This document shows, piece by piece, positions 6,492 to 15,443 of a stretch of DNA of 43,451 nucleotides (positions within the stretch are counted from its first letter, which is position 1; every line of letters starts with the position of its first letter). The notes below the pieces were generated by a model, which worked only from the letters and a program-made list of their open reading frames with translations, searched no databases and was not told where the DNA came from. The stretch is taken from contig JAFWXZ010000069.1 of the NCBI GenBank assembly GCA_017522795.1, positions 1 through 43,451 on the forward strand. Reading direction: 5' to 3'. The position numbers and the translations under genes were made by a program. The stretch comes from Clostridia bacterium. Lineage in GTDB: Bacteria > Bacillota > Clostridia > Oscillospirales > CAG-272.

Positions 6492-9365
6492 ATGAAAAGT
6501 ACAAAGATTCTTGCACTCCTTCTCGTAGTTGTTATGTGCTTCTCTATGCTTGCTTCCTGCTTCGCACCCAAGTGTGAGCACGTTGATGCTAATGACGACG
6601 GCAAATGCGATAAGTGTAGTGAAAATTATGAAGACGGTGAGGACGTTGAAAAACCCGGTCCCGGCACCGATCCTGTAGGCGGTTATAAGGATGACGGTAA
6701 GACCTATTCTTATCGTATGGCTCCCGCAGACCTTCCCGATGCTTGGAACCTGCACACCTACCAGTCTAACTCCTCCACCTACGTCCTTGACTACTCGAGC
6801 GACGCTCTTTACACCTTCGACTATAACGATGATTATAGCGGATTTGTAATCGTTCCCTCTATGGCAAAGGATTATCCCGTTGACGTAACTTCCGAGTATG
6901 TTGGTAAGTACGGCATCGTTGCAGGTGATGAGAACAAGGCATACAAGATTGTTCTTCGTGATGACCTTAAGTTTGATAACGGCGCAGTTCTTAATGCAGA
7001 ATCCTTTGTTGCTTCTATGAAGCTTCTTCTTAATCCCAAGGCTGCAAACTTCAGAGCTGACAACGTTTATAAGAGCGGTCAGATCAAGATTCACAACGCT
7101 GAGGAATACGTAAAGCAGAACAGCTACGGTCTTTCTGAATTCGTTTCCGCTAACTACGGTGACGATGAGTATGTTCAGCCCGCAGACTTCACCAAGACTG
7201 CTGATGGCATTCTTCAGGCAAAGGGTCTTGATATCGTTATCGACCTTTACAGCGGCGGTAACTGGGGCTCCAACGGTCTTGTTGGATACTTCTCTCAGAA
7301 CGTTTTCAATTCTGAGGATAACAGCGCTGAAGGCTTCGAGGTAGGCGCGTACGTTGGTCTTGTTTATCTTGCAACCGGTGAGCAGATGGGTTGGAGAAGC
7401 GTTTCCAAAAATGCTGATACCAATAGCTATGACTTCTACGACATGAATTGGAACAAAATCGAAGTTGGCCTTAACGCAGATAAGACTATGTACATCTACA
7501 ACGATAAGGAAGTTGACTTCATGACTGAAATCGTTGATCCTGACGTTCTTGCTCTTATGGCAGCAGCTGACGACAACGGTTGGGTTAAGCTTACTGATGC
7601 AACCCTTCTTAACGTTCAGAACGCAATCGCTAAGCTTCAAGGTTGCAAAGATATTGCAGAATACGCATCAAAGCGGGGCGACTACGCATACGTAGAGTTC
7701 GAGGAAATGGCATTCCTTGGCAAGCAGTACGGCGAACTTGCATACGACGGCAACGTTGGTTTCTTCAAGGATGCTGACGAGAACGCAATCGTTATCGTTC
7801 TTAAGAACCCCATGGAGGATAACTTCTATCTCCGTTACGAGCTTTGCACCAGCTTCTTCCTTGTATACGCTCCTCTCTACGAGAGCCTTATCACCTATGA
7901 TAACGGCGTTTACAACAACACCTACGGTACCAGCATTGATACTTACGTAGGCTTTGGTCCTTACAAGCTTACCCAGTACGTAGAGGGCGCTTCTATCGTT
8001 CTCGAGAGAAACCTTAACTGGTACGGCTACGGCGCAGACGTTTATAAGGAAGGCACATATCAGACCGACCGTGTAGTTTACACTAAGGTTACTGAGGAAG
8101 CTACCAGACTTCAGATGTTCCTTAAGGGTGAGATCGATTCCTATGGTCTTCAGCCCGAGGATATGGAAGATTATCTCGCTTCCGATTACACATACTTCAA
8201 CGATACCGAGTCTACCTGGTATCTTGCAATGAACCCTGATTTCGAAACTCTTAAGAACAACCAGGCGCTTGCTACTCCCGCAACCGAGGGTAACACAGTT
8301 ATCAAGACTGTTCTTTCTATTGATAAGTTCCGTCAGGCACTTTCTTACTCGCTTGACCGTTCCGAGTTCAACCTTCTCCTTTCTCCCACATCCGGTATTG
8401 CAAAGGGTCTCCTTTCTTCTATGATCGTTGCTGACCCCGAGTCCGGTCTTACCTACCGTGCAATGGATGAGGCAAAGGATGCTATCCTTGAGTTCTGGGG
8501 CCTTGCTGATCAGTGGGGCGAGGGCAAGGAGTACGCAGACCGTGATGCAGCAATCGCTTCCATCACCGGTTACGATCCCGAGGGTGCAAAGGCACTCTTC
8601 ACCGAAGCTTACAACACTGCTGTTGCAGAGGGTATGATTTCTCAGGATCTCATCACCAGCGGTAAGTGGGAAGTTCAGATCGTTATCGGTAAGCCCGCAG
8701 ATGCTGCTTACTACACCAACGGTTATGAGTTCCTTAAGGCTTGCTGGACTAAGGCTGTTGAGGGCACTCCTTTCGAGGGTCACCTCTCCTTCGTTCTCTC
8801 TCAGACTCTTGGCTCTACCACCTTCGGTGAATACCTCAGAACCGGTTCCGTTGATATCCTCTTCGGTGTTGGTTACGGTGGATCTATGTTCGATCCTTAC
8901 TCCATGATGGATTGCTTCACCGGTAGCCTTCAGTATGACCCCTTCACCAACAAGTCCAGTGTTATGGTTAACATTGAGATTGACGGTAAGGTTCTCAATG
9001 CCAGCCTTTACGATTGGGTAAGCAAATGTCTCCAGGGCGATGAGATTACCGCAAAGGTAGTTGACGCAGAGGGCAACGTAACTGAGGAGACTGTTCAGAT
9101 CTCCGCAGGTTCTTCCGATCCCGCATCCAGAAGAGTTAAGATCCTTGCAGCTTGCGAGACCAAGATCATGACTCTTAGCAACATCTTCCCCGTTCAGACT
9201 GACGCTTCTGCATCCCTCAGATGTATGAGAGTTAACTACAAGACCGAGGAATACGTTGTAGGTATGGGCCGCGGCGGCATCCAGTACTACACTTACGATA
9301 TGGATGATGCTGAATTCCTTGCATACGCAGCAGCACAGGACGGCGGTATTCTTAACTACAAGTAA
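6492..9365 (+). CDS. ABC transporter substrate-binding lipoprotein, Opp/Dpp type (SBP family 5), unusually long
   Basis: 957 residues. A lipoprotein signal ends in L-A-S-C23, so the protein is anchored to the outer face of the membrane. Just after the lipobox is a short Cys/Asp motif, CEHVDANDDGKCDKC (27-41), then an acidic Gly/Pro linker. The body has family 5 features such as the early D-L-K-F-D-N-G segment and the Y-V-G-F-G-P-Y-K-L and R-N-x-N-W-Y-G patterns. Typical members have 500-600 residues, so several hundred residues are inserted or added. Start at 6492 follows GAAAGGA (6475-6481). It is the first gene of the importer operon and is set apart from the permeases by three hairpins, which should allow it to be made in excess. 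Ligand unknown: peptides or, as in some Clostridia and Thermotogae, oligosaccharides. Confidence 0.88.
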   Translation: MKSTKILALLLVVVMCFSMLASCFAPKCEHVDANDDGKCDKCSENYEDGEDVEKPGPGTDPVGGYKDDGKTYSYRMAPADLPDAWNLHTYQSNSSTYVLDYSSDALYTFDYNDDYSGFVIVPSMAKDYPVDVTSEYVGKYGIVAGDENKAYKIVLRDDLKFDNGAVLNAESFVASMKLLLNPKAANFRADNVYKSGQIKIHNAEEYVKQNSYGLSEFVSANYGDDEYVQPADFTKTADGILQAKGLDIVIDLYSGGNWGSNGLVGYFSQNVFNSEDNSAEGFEVGAYVGLVYLATGEQMGWRSVSKNADTNSYDFYDMNWNKIEVGLNADKTMYIYNDKEVDFMTEIVDPDVLALMAAADDNGWVKLTDATLLNVQNAIAKLQGCKDIAEYASKRGDYAYVEFEEMAFLGKQYGELAYDGNVGFFKDADENAIVIVLKNPMEDNFYLRYELCTSFFLVYAPLYESLITYDNGVYNNTYGTSIDTYVGFGPYKLTQYVEGASIVLERNLNWYGYGADVYKEGTYQTDRVVYTKVTEEATRLQMFLKGEIDSYGLQPEDMEDYLASDYTYFNDTESTWYLAMNPDFETLKNNQALATPATEGNTVIKTVLSIDKFRQALSYSLDRSEFNLLLSPTSGIAKGLLSSMIVADPESGLTYRAMDEAKDAILEFWGLADQWGEGKEYADRDAAIASITGYDPEGAKALFTEAYNTAVAEGMISQDLITSGKWEVQIVIGKPADAAYYTNGYEFLKACWTKAVEGTPFEGHLSFVLSQTLGSTTFGEYLRTGSVDILFGVGYGGSMFDPYSMMDCFTGSLQYDPFTNKSSVMVNIEIDGKVLNASLYDWVSKCLQGDEITAKVVDAEGNVTEETVQISAGSSDPASRRVKILAACETKIMTLSNIFPVQTDASASLRCMRVNYKTEEYVVGMGRGGIQYYTYDMDDAEFLAYAAAQDGGILNYK

Positions 9366-9382
9366 ACCATTAAAACATTATA

Positions 9383-9410
9383 GCTTACACTGCCACACGG
9401 CAGTGTAAGC
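9383..9410 (+). repeat. Hairpin 1 after the binding-protein gene (12-bp perfect stem, no T tract)
   Basis: GCTTACACTGCC (9383-9394) pairs with GGCAGTGTAAGC (9399-9410), loop ACAC. The next bases are AAACCC, so it lacks the U run of a terminator. It probably protects the 3' end of the upstream message. Confidence 0.85.
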
Positions 9411-9421
9411 AAACCCATTAG

Positions 9422-9464
9422 TCAGCAATGCTTTAGAGGGGGCTCTCCGATAAGGCATTGCTGA
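9422..9464 (+). repeat. Hairpin 2 in the gap between binding protein and permease
   Basis: TCAGCAATGC (9422-9431) pairs with GCATTGCTGA (9455-9464), 10 bp perfect, with a 23-base loop that can itself form a small GAG/CTC stem. Confidence 0.8.
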
Positions 9465-9482
9465 TTTGTGGACTTTAATCAA

Positions 9483-9538
9483 TGCCTCGTCTCAACCGAA
9501 AAAAATAGAATATGCCTTTTTTCAGTTGAAACGAGGCA
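9483..9538 (+). repeat. Hairpin 3, long interrupted stem before the permease gene
   Basis: TGCCTCGT (9483-9490) pairs with ACGAGGCA (9531-9538). Inside, TCAAC (9492-9496) pairs with GTTGA (9525-9529), and GAAAAAA (9498-9504) with TTTTTTC (9517-9523). That is about 20 pairs in total, ending 5 bases before the permease RBS (AAGGAG, 9543-9548). Confidence 0.8.
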
Positions 9539-9555
9539 CTGCTAAGGAGAAATAA

Positions 9556-10518
9556 ATGTATATTTTTAAGTACATTCTTAAACGAATAGCACTGATGCTA
9601 TTTGTATTTTTTGTCATCGTGACGATGTGCTTTGTCTTAGTAAAGCTTCTCCCCAATGTTCCCGCAGAGGCCTTTGGAAAGGACATGGAGCTTATACTCA
9701 AGCGTCGCGAGCTTTTAGGATACGACCTACCTATTCTACAGCAATACGGTAGATTTTTGAAATACGCCGTTCAGGGTAACTTCGGATACGGCGAAACCTA
9801 TAAAATGGGTAGCGAGGTTTGGCAGGTATTTGTCAACCGCTTACCTTATACTATGGTGCTTAATCTCAGCACTATCGTTATTTCCATTCCCTTGGGTTTG
9901 GCGCTCGGCATTTTTGCCGCACTTAAGAAGAATAAATGGCAGGACCACCTCATCTCTACGGGTGTTATGGTCTTTGTTTCCGTGCCTTCATTTATATACG
10001 CATTCCTGGTACAGTACATTCTGTACTTCAAGCTTGGTTGGTTCGGTGCAGTAACCGACGTTTCTGCGGGTGCCTGGAGCTGGACATTCGTTCGCTCTGC
10101 AATTCCCGCAATTCTGTCGATGTCCTTCGGTACTATCGCAGGTTTTGCCCGTTATACAAGAGCCGAGCTTACCGAGGTTTTGACCAGTGACTTTATGTTG
10201 CTCGCCAGAACCAAGGGTCTTACCAAGGCACAGGCAACTGTGCGCCACGCTATGAGAAACGCGATGGTGCCTATTTTCCCAATGATACTTGGTGAGTTTA
10301 TTTCAATTATGAGTGGATCACTGATCATCGAGCAGCTGTTTACAATTCCCGGTGTTGGAGAGCTTTATATCGGCGCTATTCAGGCGCAGCCCGCTCCCGA
10401 CTATAATTTCTTTATGCTCTTGACCGTATTCTATACCTTCATCGGTCTTGCTGCAGGAATCGTTATTGACATCAGCTACGGTATTATTGACTCGAGAATA
10501 AGAATGGGGGCGAGATAA
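9556..10518 (+). CDS. ABC transporter permease, OppB/DppB type
   Basis: 320 residues with about six membrane segments: one at the N-terminus (roughly 9-30), then a group from about residue 100 to the end. The usual N-terminal external region with L-G-Y-D-L-P-I-L-Q-Q-Y is present. The cytoplasmic EAA-type loop that contacts the ATPase lies around residues 203-236 (E-L-T-E-V-L, then A-R-T-K-G-L and R-N-A-M-V-P). Length is normal. AAGGAG at 9543-9548 sets the start. The next permease gene begins one base after its stop codon, so the two are translationally coupled. It forms half of the membrane pore. Confidence 0.92.
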   Translation: MYIFKYILKRIALMLFVFFVIVTMCFVLVKLLPNVPAEAFGKDMELILKRRELLGYDLPILQQYGRFLKYAVQGNFGYGETYKMGSEVWQVFVNRLPYTMVLNLSTIVISIPLGLALGIFAALKKNKWQDHLISTGVMVFVSVPSFIYAFLVQYILYFKLGWFGAVTDVSAGAWSWTFVRSAIPAILSMSFGTIAGFARYTRAELTEVLTSDFMLLARTKGLTKAQATVRHAMRNAMVPIFPMILGEFISIMSGSLIIEQLFTIPGVGELYIGAIQAQPAPDYNFFMLLTVFYTFIGLAAGIVIDISYGIIDSRIRMGAR

Positions 10519-10519
10519 T

Positions 10520-12091
10520 ATGCAGGAAAAGAAGATATTAGATATGAACAACATCCCCCAGGAAAAGTTCGAGTTTACTAACAGAGACGAGAAGCTTCAC
10601 GATAAAAAGCTTGAAACCAAGCAGATGAGCTATTTTGAGGACGTTCTTAAGCGCTTCGCAAAAAATAAGTCATCGGTTGTGGCAGCGATTATCATCGCAC
10701 TGCTCGTGCTTTTCGCAATCATCGGACCCTTTACCGTAAATCAGGAATACGTTGATTCCTTCTCTACTCAAACTATTCTCGGCAGATACAAGTATTTGAC
10801 ACCTAAGCTTGATATTTTTGAGGGGACAGGCTTCTGGGACGGAACTAATGTTGTGGAGGACGTCACTGAGGTTCAGTACCTGACGTATCGTGCTATGGAG
10901 CAGGAGCTCGGTCGTCCGATTATTCATAAGATAATCGATACAAAAACCATTACCGATCCCTTCGGCACAACTAAAACAACCTACACGCTTCGTATTGATA
11001 CCTATACAAGCATCGACTGCTTTGTAAAGACGCTTACTACTAAAGAGTATCAGGAAATTCAGGCTTGGCAGGACCAGACCGGTATCCAGGTTCTTCTTCC
11101 CATAGTTGATCCCAGCAAAAGTGGTAACGAGCTTAACAAGAACGTTTGGTTCGTAAGTGACAAGAAGGGTAAGCCGAAGCTTGACAGTGAGGGTAACTTC
11201 CAGTACGCTTACCTTAAAACCGACGGCAGAGACGACTATACCAGTACTGTTCGTTTGCCCGACGACCCCTATACCGAGGAGAATCCCTCTGCGGGCTGGC
11301 GTTATGCAAACCGCGGTGGCTCCGCAGACCTTGGCTATAACTACACCGTGCGTATCAACGCATATAACTACTTTATCTTTATGTACGATTTCGAGCCCAG
11401 CTTTGTGTTTGGAACAAACGTGCGTGGATTTGACATCTTCTCTCGTTTGGCATCGGGCGCTCGATTCAGCTTTATACTCGCTATCGTTGTTTCTGTCATT
11501 AACCTTTTGATAGGCGCAATTTACGGTGCTATTGAGGGCTACTATGGCGGTGTTGTTGATATGTGTATGGAGCGTATTTCGGATATTATCAGCGGTGTGC
11601 CGTTTACGGTCGTCACGGTACTGTTTAATCTACACTTGGCTAGTAAGATCGGTATTGTACCGTCCTTGCTGTTCGCCTTTGTATTCACAGGATGGATAGG
11701 TATGGCGAGCCGAGTTCGTATGCAGTTCTACAGATTTAAGAATCAGGAATACGTTCTGGCAGCGCGTACCCTTGGCGCCGGCGACTTCCGTATTATGTTC
11801 AAGCACATCTTCCCCAACAGTATGGGTACTATCATCACAGGCTCTATTCTGGTAATCCCCAGCGTTATCTTCAGCGAGACATCGCTTAGCTACCTGGGTA
11901 TTATTAACCTTAACAGCACACAGATGACCTCTATCGGTGCTATGCTGTCTGAGGGTCAGAACTGTATGACCACCGCACCCCATGTTGTTTTATTCCCCGC
12001 ACTCTTCATCGCCTTGCTGATGATAAGCTTCAACCTGTTTGGTAACGGCTTAAGAGATGCCTTTAACCCATCAACGAGAGGAGTAGATTGA
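10520..12091 (+). CDS. ABC transporter permease, OppC/DppC type, with about 220-residue external insertion
   Basis: 523 residues, against about 300 for typical OppC. The first membrane helix is near 52-70. The conserved entry to the core domain, F-G-T-N-V-R-G-F-D-x-F-S-R with G-A-R-F-S following, begins only near residue 296. The intervening stretch (about 72-294) lies on the outside of the membrane. Ordinary family members have a loop of a few dozen residues here. The rest has five predicted helices and the EAA-type loop (L-A-A-R-T-L-G-A-G, then F-P-N-S). A charged 50-residue cytoplasmic extension precedes helix 1. The insertion may form a docking or ligand-facing domain; this is inference. 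An SD-like GGGGGCGAG is inside the end of the previous gene. Confidence 0.88.
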   Translation: MQEKKILDMNNIPQEKFEFTNRDEKLHDKKLETKQMSYFEDVLKRFAKNKSSVVAAIIIALLVLFAIIGPFTVNQEYVDSFSTQTILGRYKYLTPKLDIFEGTGFWDGTNVVEDVTEVQYLTYRAMEQELGRPIIHKIIDTKTITDPFGTTKTTYTLRIDTYTSIDCFVKTLTTKEYQEIQAWQDQTGIQVLLPIVDPSKSGNELNKNVWFVSDKKGKPKLDSEGNFQYAYLKTDGRDDYTSTVRLPDDPYTEENPSAGWRYANRGGSADLGYNYTVRINAYNYFIFMYDFEPSFVFGTNVRGFDIFSRLASGARFSFILAIVVSVINLLIGAIYGAIEGYYGGVVDMCMERISDIISGVPFTVVTVLFNLHLASKIGIVPSLLFAFVFTGWIGMASRVRMQFYRFKNQEYVLAARTLGAGDFRIMFKHIFPNSMGTIITGSILVIPSVIFSETSLSYLGIINLNSTQMTSIGAMLSEGQNCMTTAPHVVLFPALFIALLMISFNLFGNGLRDAFNPSTRGVD

Positions 12092-12092
12092 T

Positions 12093-14234
12093 ATGAATAC
12101 AAAGCTTTATGTAAGAAATTTAACAATCTCCTTCCGCACCAATGAGGGAAAGGTACAGGCTGTTCGCGGTATCAACTTTGAGTTAAACGAAGGCGAAACG
12201 CTGGCAATAGTTGGTGAATCCGGCTCTGGTAAGTCTGTTACCTCGAAGGCTATTCTCGGAATTCTCTCGGGCAACTCTATTATCGAGGGCGGAGAGATCA
12301 TCTACGACGGCAAGGACCTGCTTAAGATTCCTGAGGAAGAATTCCACAAGATTCGCGGCGATAAAATCGCTATGATCTTCCAGGATCCTATGTCCAGCCT
12401 TAACCCCATCGCAAGAATCGGTAAGCAGCTCACAGAGGCTATGATTCTGAAGGGCAAGGCACGTCAGAAGGAAAGCAGACTTTCCTTTAATGCTTATCTG
12501 AAAAACCTCAGCGCAGAGCTTAACGTTGTTTTGCCTGATGTAGATACAGATACGAAATGCAAGAACTTCGACAAATTCGAGTATAAGCACCTCGATTTAG
12601 AATCTGCATACAATAATGCTCACGATGCAGCAGTGGAGGCGGTTGAGGAGATCGGTGCGCTTGTATTTGAGCTTGAGAAGAAGGCAGCAACCGACGTTAA
12701 TTACCGACTTAAGCGCATTCGCTCACTTGCGAAGGACAGTGTTCAGACCTATGTGGTTGATAAAAATTCCGCTGAGCTGCTTGCATTGTGCGAGAAGATC
12801 CTTCCTGCTTATAAGAGCAAGAATGAACAGGAACTTATTAACGTTCTATCTTCTATCAAGAAAATTCTTGCGGAGGCAATCGACTTTGTAGCACCAAACT
12901 TCTTTGCTCTCGGATATTACTGTACCTTCAGTAACGAGCCCATTCCTGAGCTTGATATTCCCGAGCTTAACAAATATTTGAGAAAATATTTGGATGAGCA
13001 CTTCATGCTTGATTTCATTGAAAACGTGCAGAATGCAGTTAAATCCTCTGCGCAGCGTTCGGTGGATAATATGGCGATCGCTATTCAGCAGCTTAAGGAG
13101 AAGAGAGAGTGCTTCGCGCAGAGCGAACTTAAGAAGAAGGAAATATTTGACACCTTTGCTAATCTCAACGCTTGTGTGAAGGCAACTATCGATCCTCTCG
13201 CTATCTCAAAGGATAGCTTGACCTATACCTTTGGTACAGGTGTTCGTTCCGAGCTTGAGAGCTACTTCTACGGAAAGAAAAATAACAAGAGAGAAGAGGC
13301 AAAGTACGAAAAGCAGCTTGCCAAGCATAATGCCATCAAGGCTAAGGGCAAGACTCCTAACTGGACGGTTGCCGCTCCCTCACTTGTTAACTTCGAGTTG
13401 GTTCAGAGCAACATTCTGAACCAGATCGACCGTCTGATTCGTCATTATGAAGAAATTATTGCTAATCAGGCAGACCGTAACTATCATGAAGAGGCTATTG
13501 CCGTAATTGATTATTTGAAGGCGTGTGCATCCGGCGTTGTTCAGAAGGTCACCTATAATAAGGCAAAGAACAAGGCGCTTAAGCTTCTTGAGGAGGTTGG
13601 TATTTCCGAGCCTCGTAAGAGATTCAAGCAGTATCCCTTCGAGTTCTCTGGCGGTATGCGTCAGCGTATTGTTATTGCAATTGCGCTTGCTGCAAACCCC
13701 GATATTCTGATTTGTGACGAGCCTACTACGGCACTTGACGTAACTATTCAGTCGCAGATCTTGGAGCTTATCAATAAGCTTAAGAAGGAAAGAAACCTTA
13801 CCGTTATATTCATCACTCACGACCTTGGCGTCGTTGCTAATATGGCAGACAGAATTGCAGTTATGTATGCGGGTAAGATCGTTGAGTACGGAACATCTGA
13901 GGATGTATTCTATCACTCCGCGCATCCTTACACCTGGGCTCTGCTGTCCTCTATGCCCGACCTGGATACCAATGAAAAGCTTGATGCTATTCCCGGTACA
14001 CCTCCGAATATGATTTATCCCCCCGTGGGTGATGCATTTGCAGAGCGTAATAAGTATGCTATGAAGATAGACTTTGAGCGTCAGCCTCCTATGTTCAAGA
14101 TTAGCGATACTCACTACGCGGCAACATGGCTTCTTCATCCCAATGCACCTAAAATTGATACACCCAAAATAATTACCGACAGAATTGCCAGAATGAAAAA
14201 AATGAAGGAGGCACAGGAAAATGGAAAACAATAA
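12093..14234 (+). CDS. ABC transporter ATPase, OppD/DppD type, with a very large insertion in the nucleotide-binding domain
   Basis: 713 residues; OppD is usually 320-350. All ATPase motifs are intact: Walker A G-E-S-G-S-G-K-S (41-48), Q-loop Gln97, signature F-S-G-G-M-R-Q-R (517-524 region), Walker B I-L-I-C-D-E-P (538-544), switch His576. About 365 extra residues (roughly 122-488) lie between the Q-loop and the signature. They are helical, charged, and partly coiled-coil in look. The C-terminal oligopeptide-transporter extension begins at H-P-Y-T (611). It lacks the Cys residues that bind an iron-sulfur cluster in many OppD proteins: the segment G-D-A-F-A-E-R-N holds Asp and Asn where Cys is usual. 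The stop overlaps the next gene by 14 bases. Confidence 0.9.
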   Translation: MNTKLYVRNLTISFRTNEGKVQAVRGINFELNEGETLAIVGESGSGKSVTSKAILGILSGNSIIEGGEIIYDGKDLLKIPEEEFHKIRGDKIAMIFQDPMSSLNPIARIGKQLTEAMILKGKARQKESRLSFNAYLKNLSAELNVVLPDVDTDTKCKNFDKFEYKHLDLESAYNNAHDAAVEAVEEIGALVFELEKKAATDVNYRLKRIRSLAKDSVQTYVVDKNSAELLALCEKILPAYKSKNEQELINVLSSIKKILAEAIDFVAPNFFALGYYCTFSNEPIPELDIPELNKYLRKYLDEHFMLDFIENVQNAVKSSAQRSVDNMAIAIQQLKEKRECFAQSELKKKEIFDTFANLNACVKATIDPLAISKDSLTYTFGTGVRSELESYFYGKKNNKREEAKYEKQLAKHNAIKAKGKTPNWTVAAPSLVNFELVQSNILNQIDRLIRHYEEIIANQADRNYHEEAIAVIDYLKACASGVVQKVTYNKAKNKALKLLEEVGISEPRKRFKQYPFEFSGGMRQRIVIAIALAANPDILICDEPTTALDVTIQSQILELINKLKKERNLTVIFITHDLGVVANMADRIAVMYAGKIVEYGTSEDVFYHSAHPYTWALLSSMPDLDTNEKLDAIPGTPPNMIYPPVGDAFAERNKYAMKIDFERQPPMFKISDTHYAATWLLHPNAPKIDTPKIITDRIARMKKMKEAQENGKQ

Positions 14235-15423
14235 CTCCGAAGTTTTGCTTCAAATAGAAGATCTGTGCCAGTATTTCGGCAGTACCAAGGCAGTAAATCA
14301 CGTTAGCTTTGATGTAAAGAAGGGTGAGGTTTTCGGTCTTGTTGGCGAGTCTGGATGTGGAAAAACCACTACCGGTCGTTCAATCATAAAGCTATACAAC
14401 ATTACTTCCGGAAATATCTACTTTAAGGGTATCAGAATAGGCGCAGGCTTAATGTCCTATCGTCTCGCGATCAAAAAGGCGAGAGAAGAGTACAAAGAAA
14501 AAATGGCGGCTCCCGGCGCGGATAAGGCCGTTCTGAAAAAAGAACTTAATGCTATACTCGCAGAGCAAAGAAAGCAGATAAAGCTTGCAAAGTTTGACCA
14601 AAAGCACTGTGACCATGCATATCAGGAACGCCAGATGGCAGCCGTTCGCGAAAAGTACGAAAAGCTTCTGGCGGAGGCTAATGAGAGCGAAAAGGTTGAT
14701 CTTAAAAAGAAATTTAAGAACGAGCTTCGTATTGCAAGAAAAACTCGCCTTGTAACCAAGATTCAGATGATCTTCCAGGATCCCTCTGCATCTCTTGACC
14801 CCAGACTTACGGTTCGTGAGATTATCTCCGAAGGTTTGATTATCCAGGGAGAAAAGGATAAGGAGGCTATCAACAAGAAGGTAGATGAAATGCTTGAGCT
14901 TGTTGGACTTGTTCGCGAGCACGCAGGACGTTATCAGCACGAATTCTCTGGAGGTCAGCGCCAGCGTATCGGTATTGCCCGTGCTGTTATTATGCAGCCT
15001 GAGGTTATTATTGCCGACGAGCCCGTTTCCGCTCTGGACGTGTCGATTCAGGCGCAGGTTATTAACCTTCTGAATGATCTTCGCCACGAGCTTGGCTTGA
15101 CTATTCTTTTCATTGCCCACGACCTTTCGGTTGTTAAATATTTCTCCGACCGTATTGGAGTTATGTACTTTGGTGAGATGGTTGAGCTTGCAACATCCGA
15201 GGAGCTTTTCCTCAATCCGCTTCATCCATATACACGCTCATTGCTGTCGGCAATTCCGTTGCCCGACCCTGAGTATGAAAAGACTCGTCAGAGAATTATT
15301 TACAATCCTCTTGCAGAGCACGATTACAGCGTGGATAAGCCGATTATGCGTGAAATCAAGCCTGGACACTTTGTTAAGTGCAACGAGGCAGAGTATCAGA
15401 AGTATTTGGAAATTCTCAAATAA
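14221..15423 (+). CDS. ABC transporter ATPase, OppF/DppF type, with a lysine-rich helical insertion
   Basis: 400 residues. Walker A is G-E-S-G-C-G-K-T (42-49), the Q-loop is I-F-Q-D (Q186), the signature is F-S-G-G-Q-R-Q-R (242-249), Walker B is V-I-I-A-D-E-P (262-268), and the switch His is H300. Residues about 74-178, between Walker A and the Q-loop, are extra and very rich in Lys, Glu and Ala, probably a coiled coil. The insertion point differs from that in the partner ATPase. The C-terminus ends in the P-G-H-F-V pattern seen in OppF proteins. The start at 14221 lies inside the previous gene and follows AAGGAGG (14205-14211), so translation is coupled. With the partner subunit it powers uptake. 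Confidence 0.9.
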   Translation: MENNNSEVLLQIEDLCQYFGSTKAVNHVSFDVKKGEVFGLVGESGCGKTTTGRSIIKLYNITSGNIYFKGIRIGAGLMSYRLAIKKAREEYKEKMAAPGADKAVLKKELNAILAEQRKQIKLAKFDQKHCDHAYQERQMAAVREKYEKLLAEANESEKVDLKKKFKNELRIARKTRLVTKIQMIFQDPSASLDPRLTVREIISEGLIIQGEKDKEAINKKVDEMLELVGLVREHAGRYQHEFSGGQRQRIGIARAVIMQPEVIIADEPVSALDVSIQAQVINLLNDLRHELGLTILFIAHDLSVVKYFSDRIGVMYFGEMVELATSEELFLNPLHPYTRSLLSAIPLPDPEYEKTRQRIIYNPLAEHDYSVDKPIMREIKPGHFVKCNEAEYQKYLEILK

Positions 15424-15443
15424 ACCAATATACGAGGTTATGA

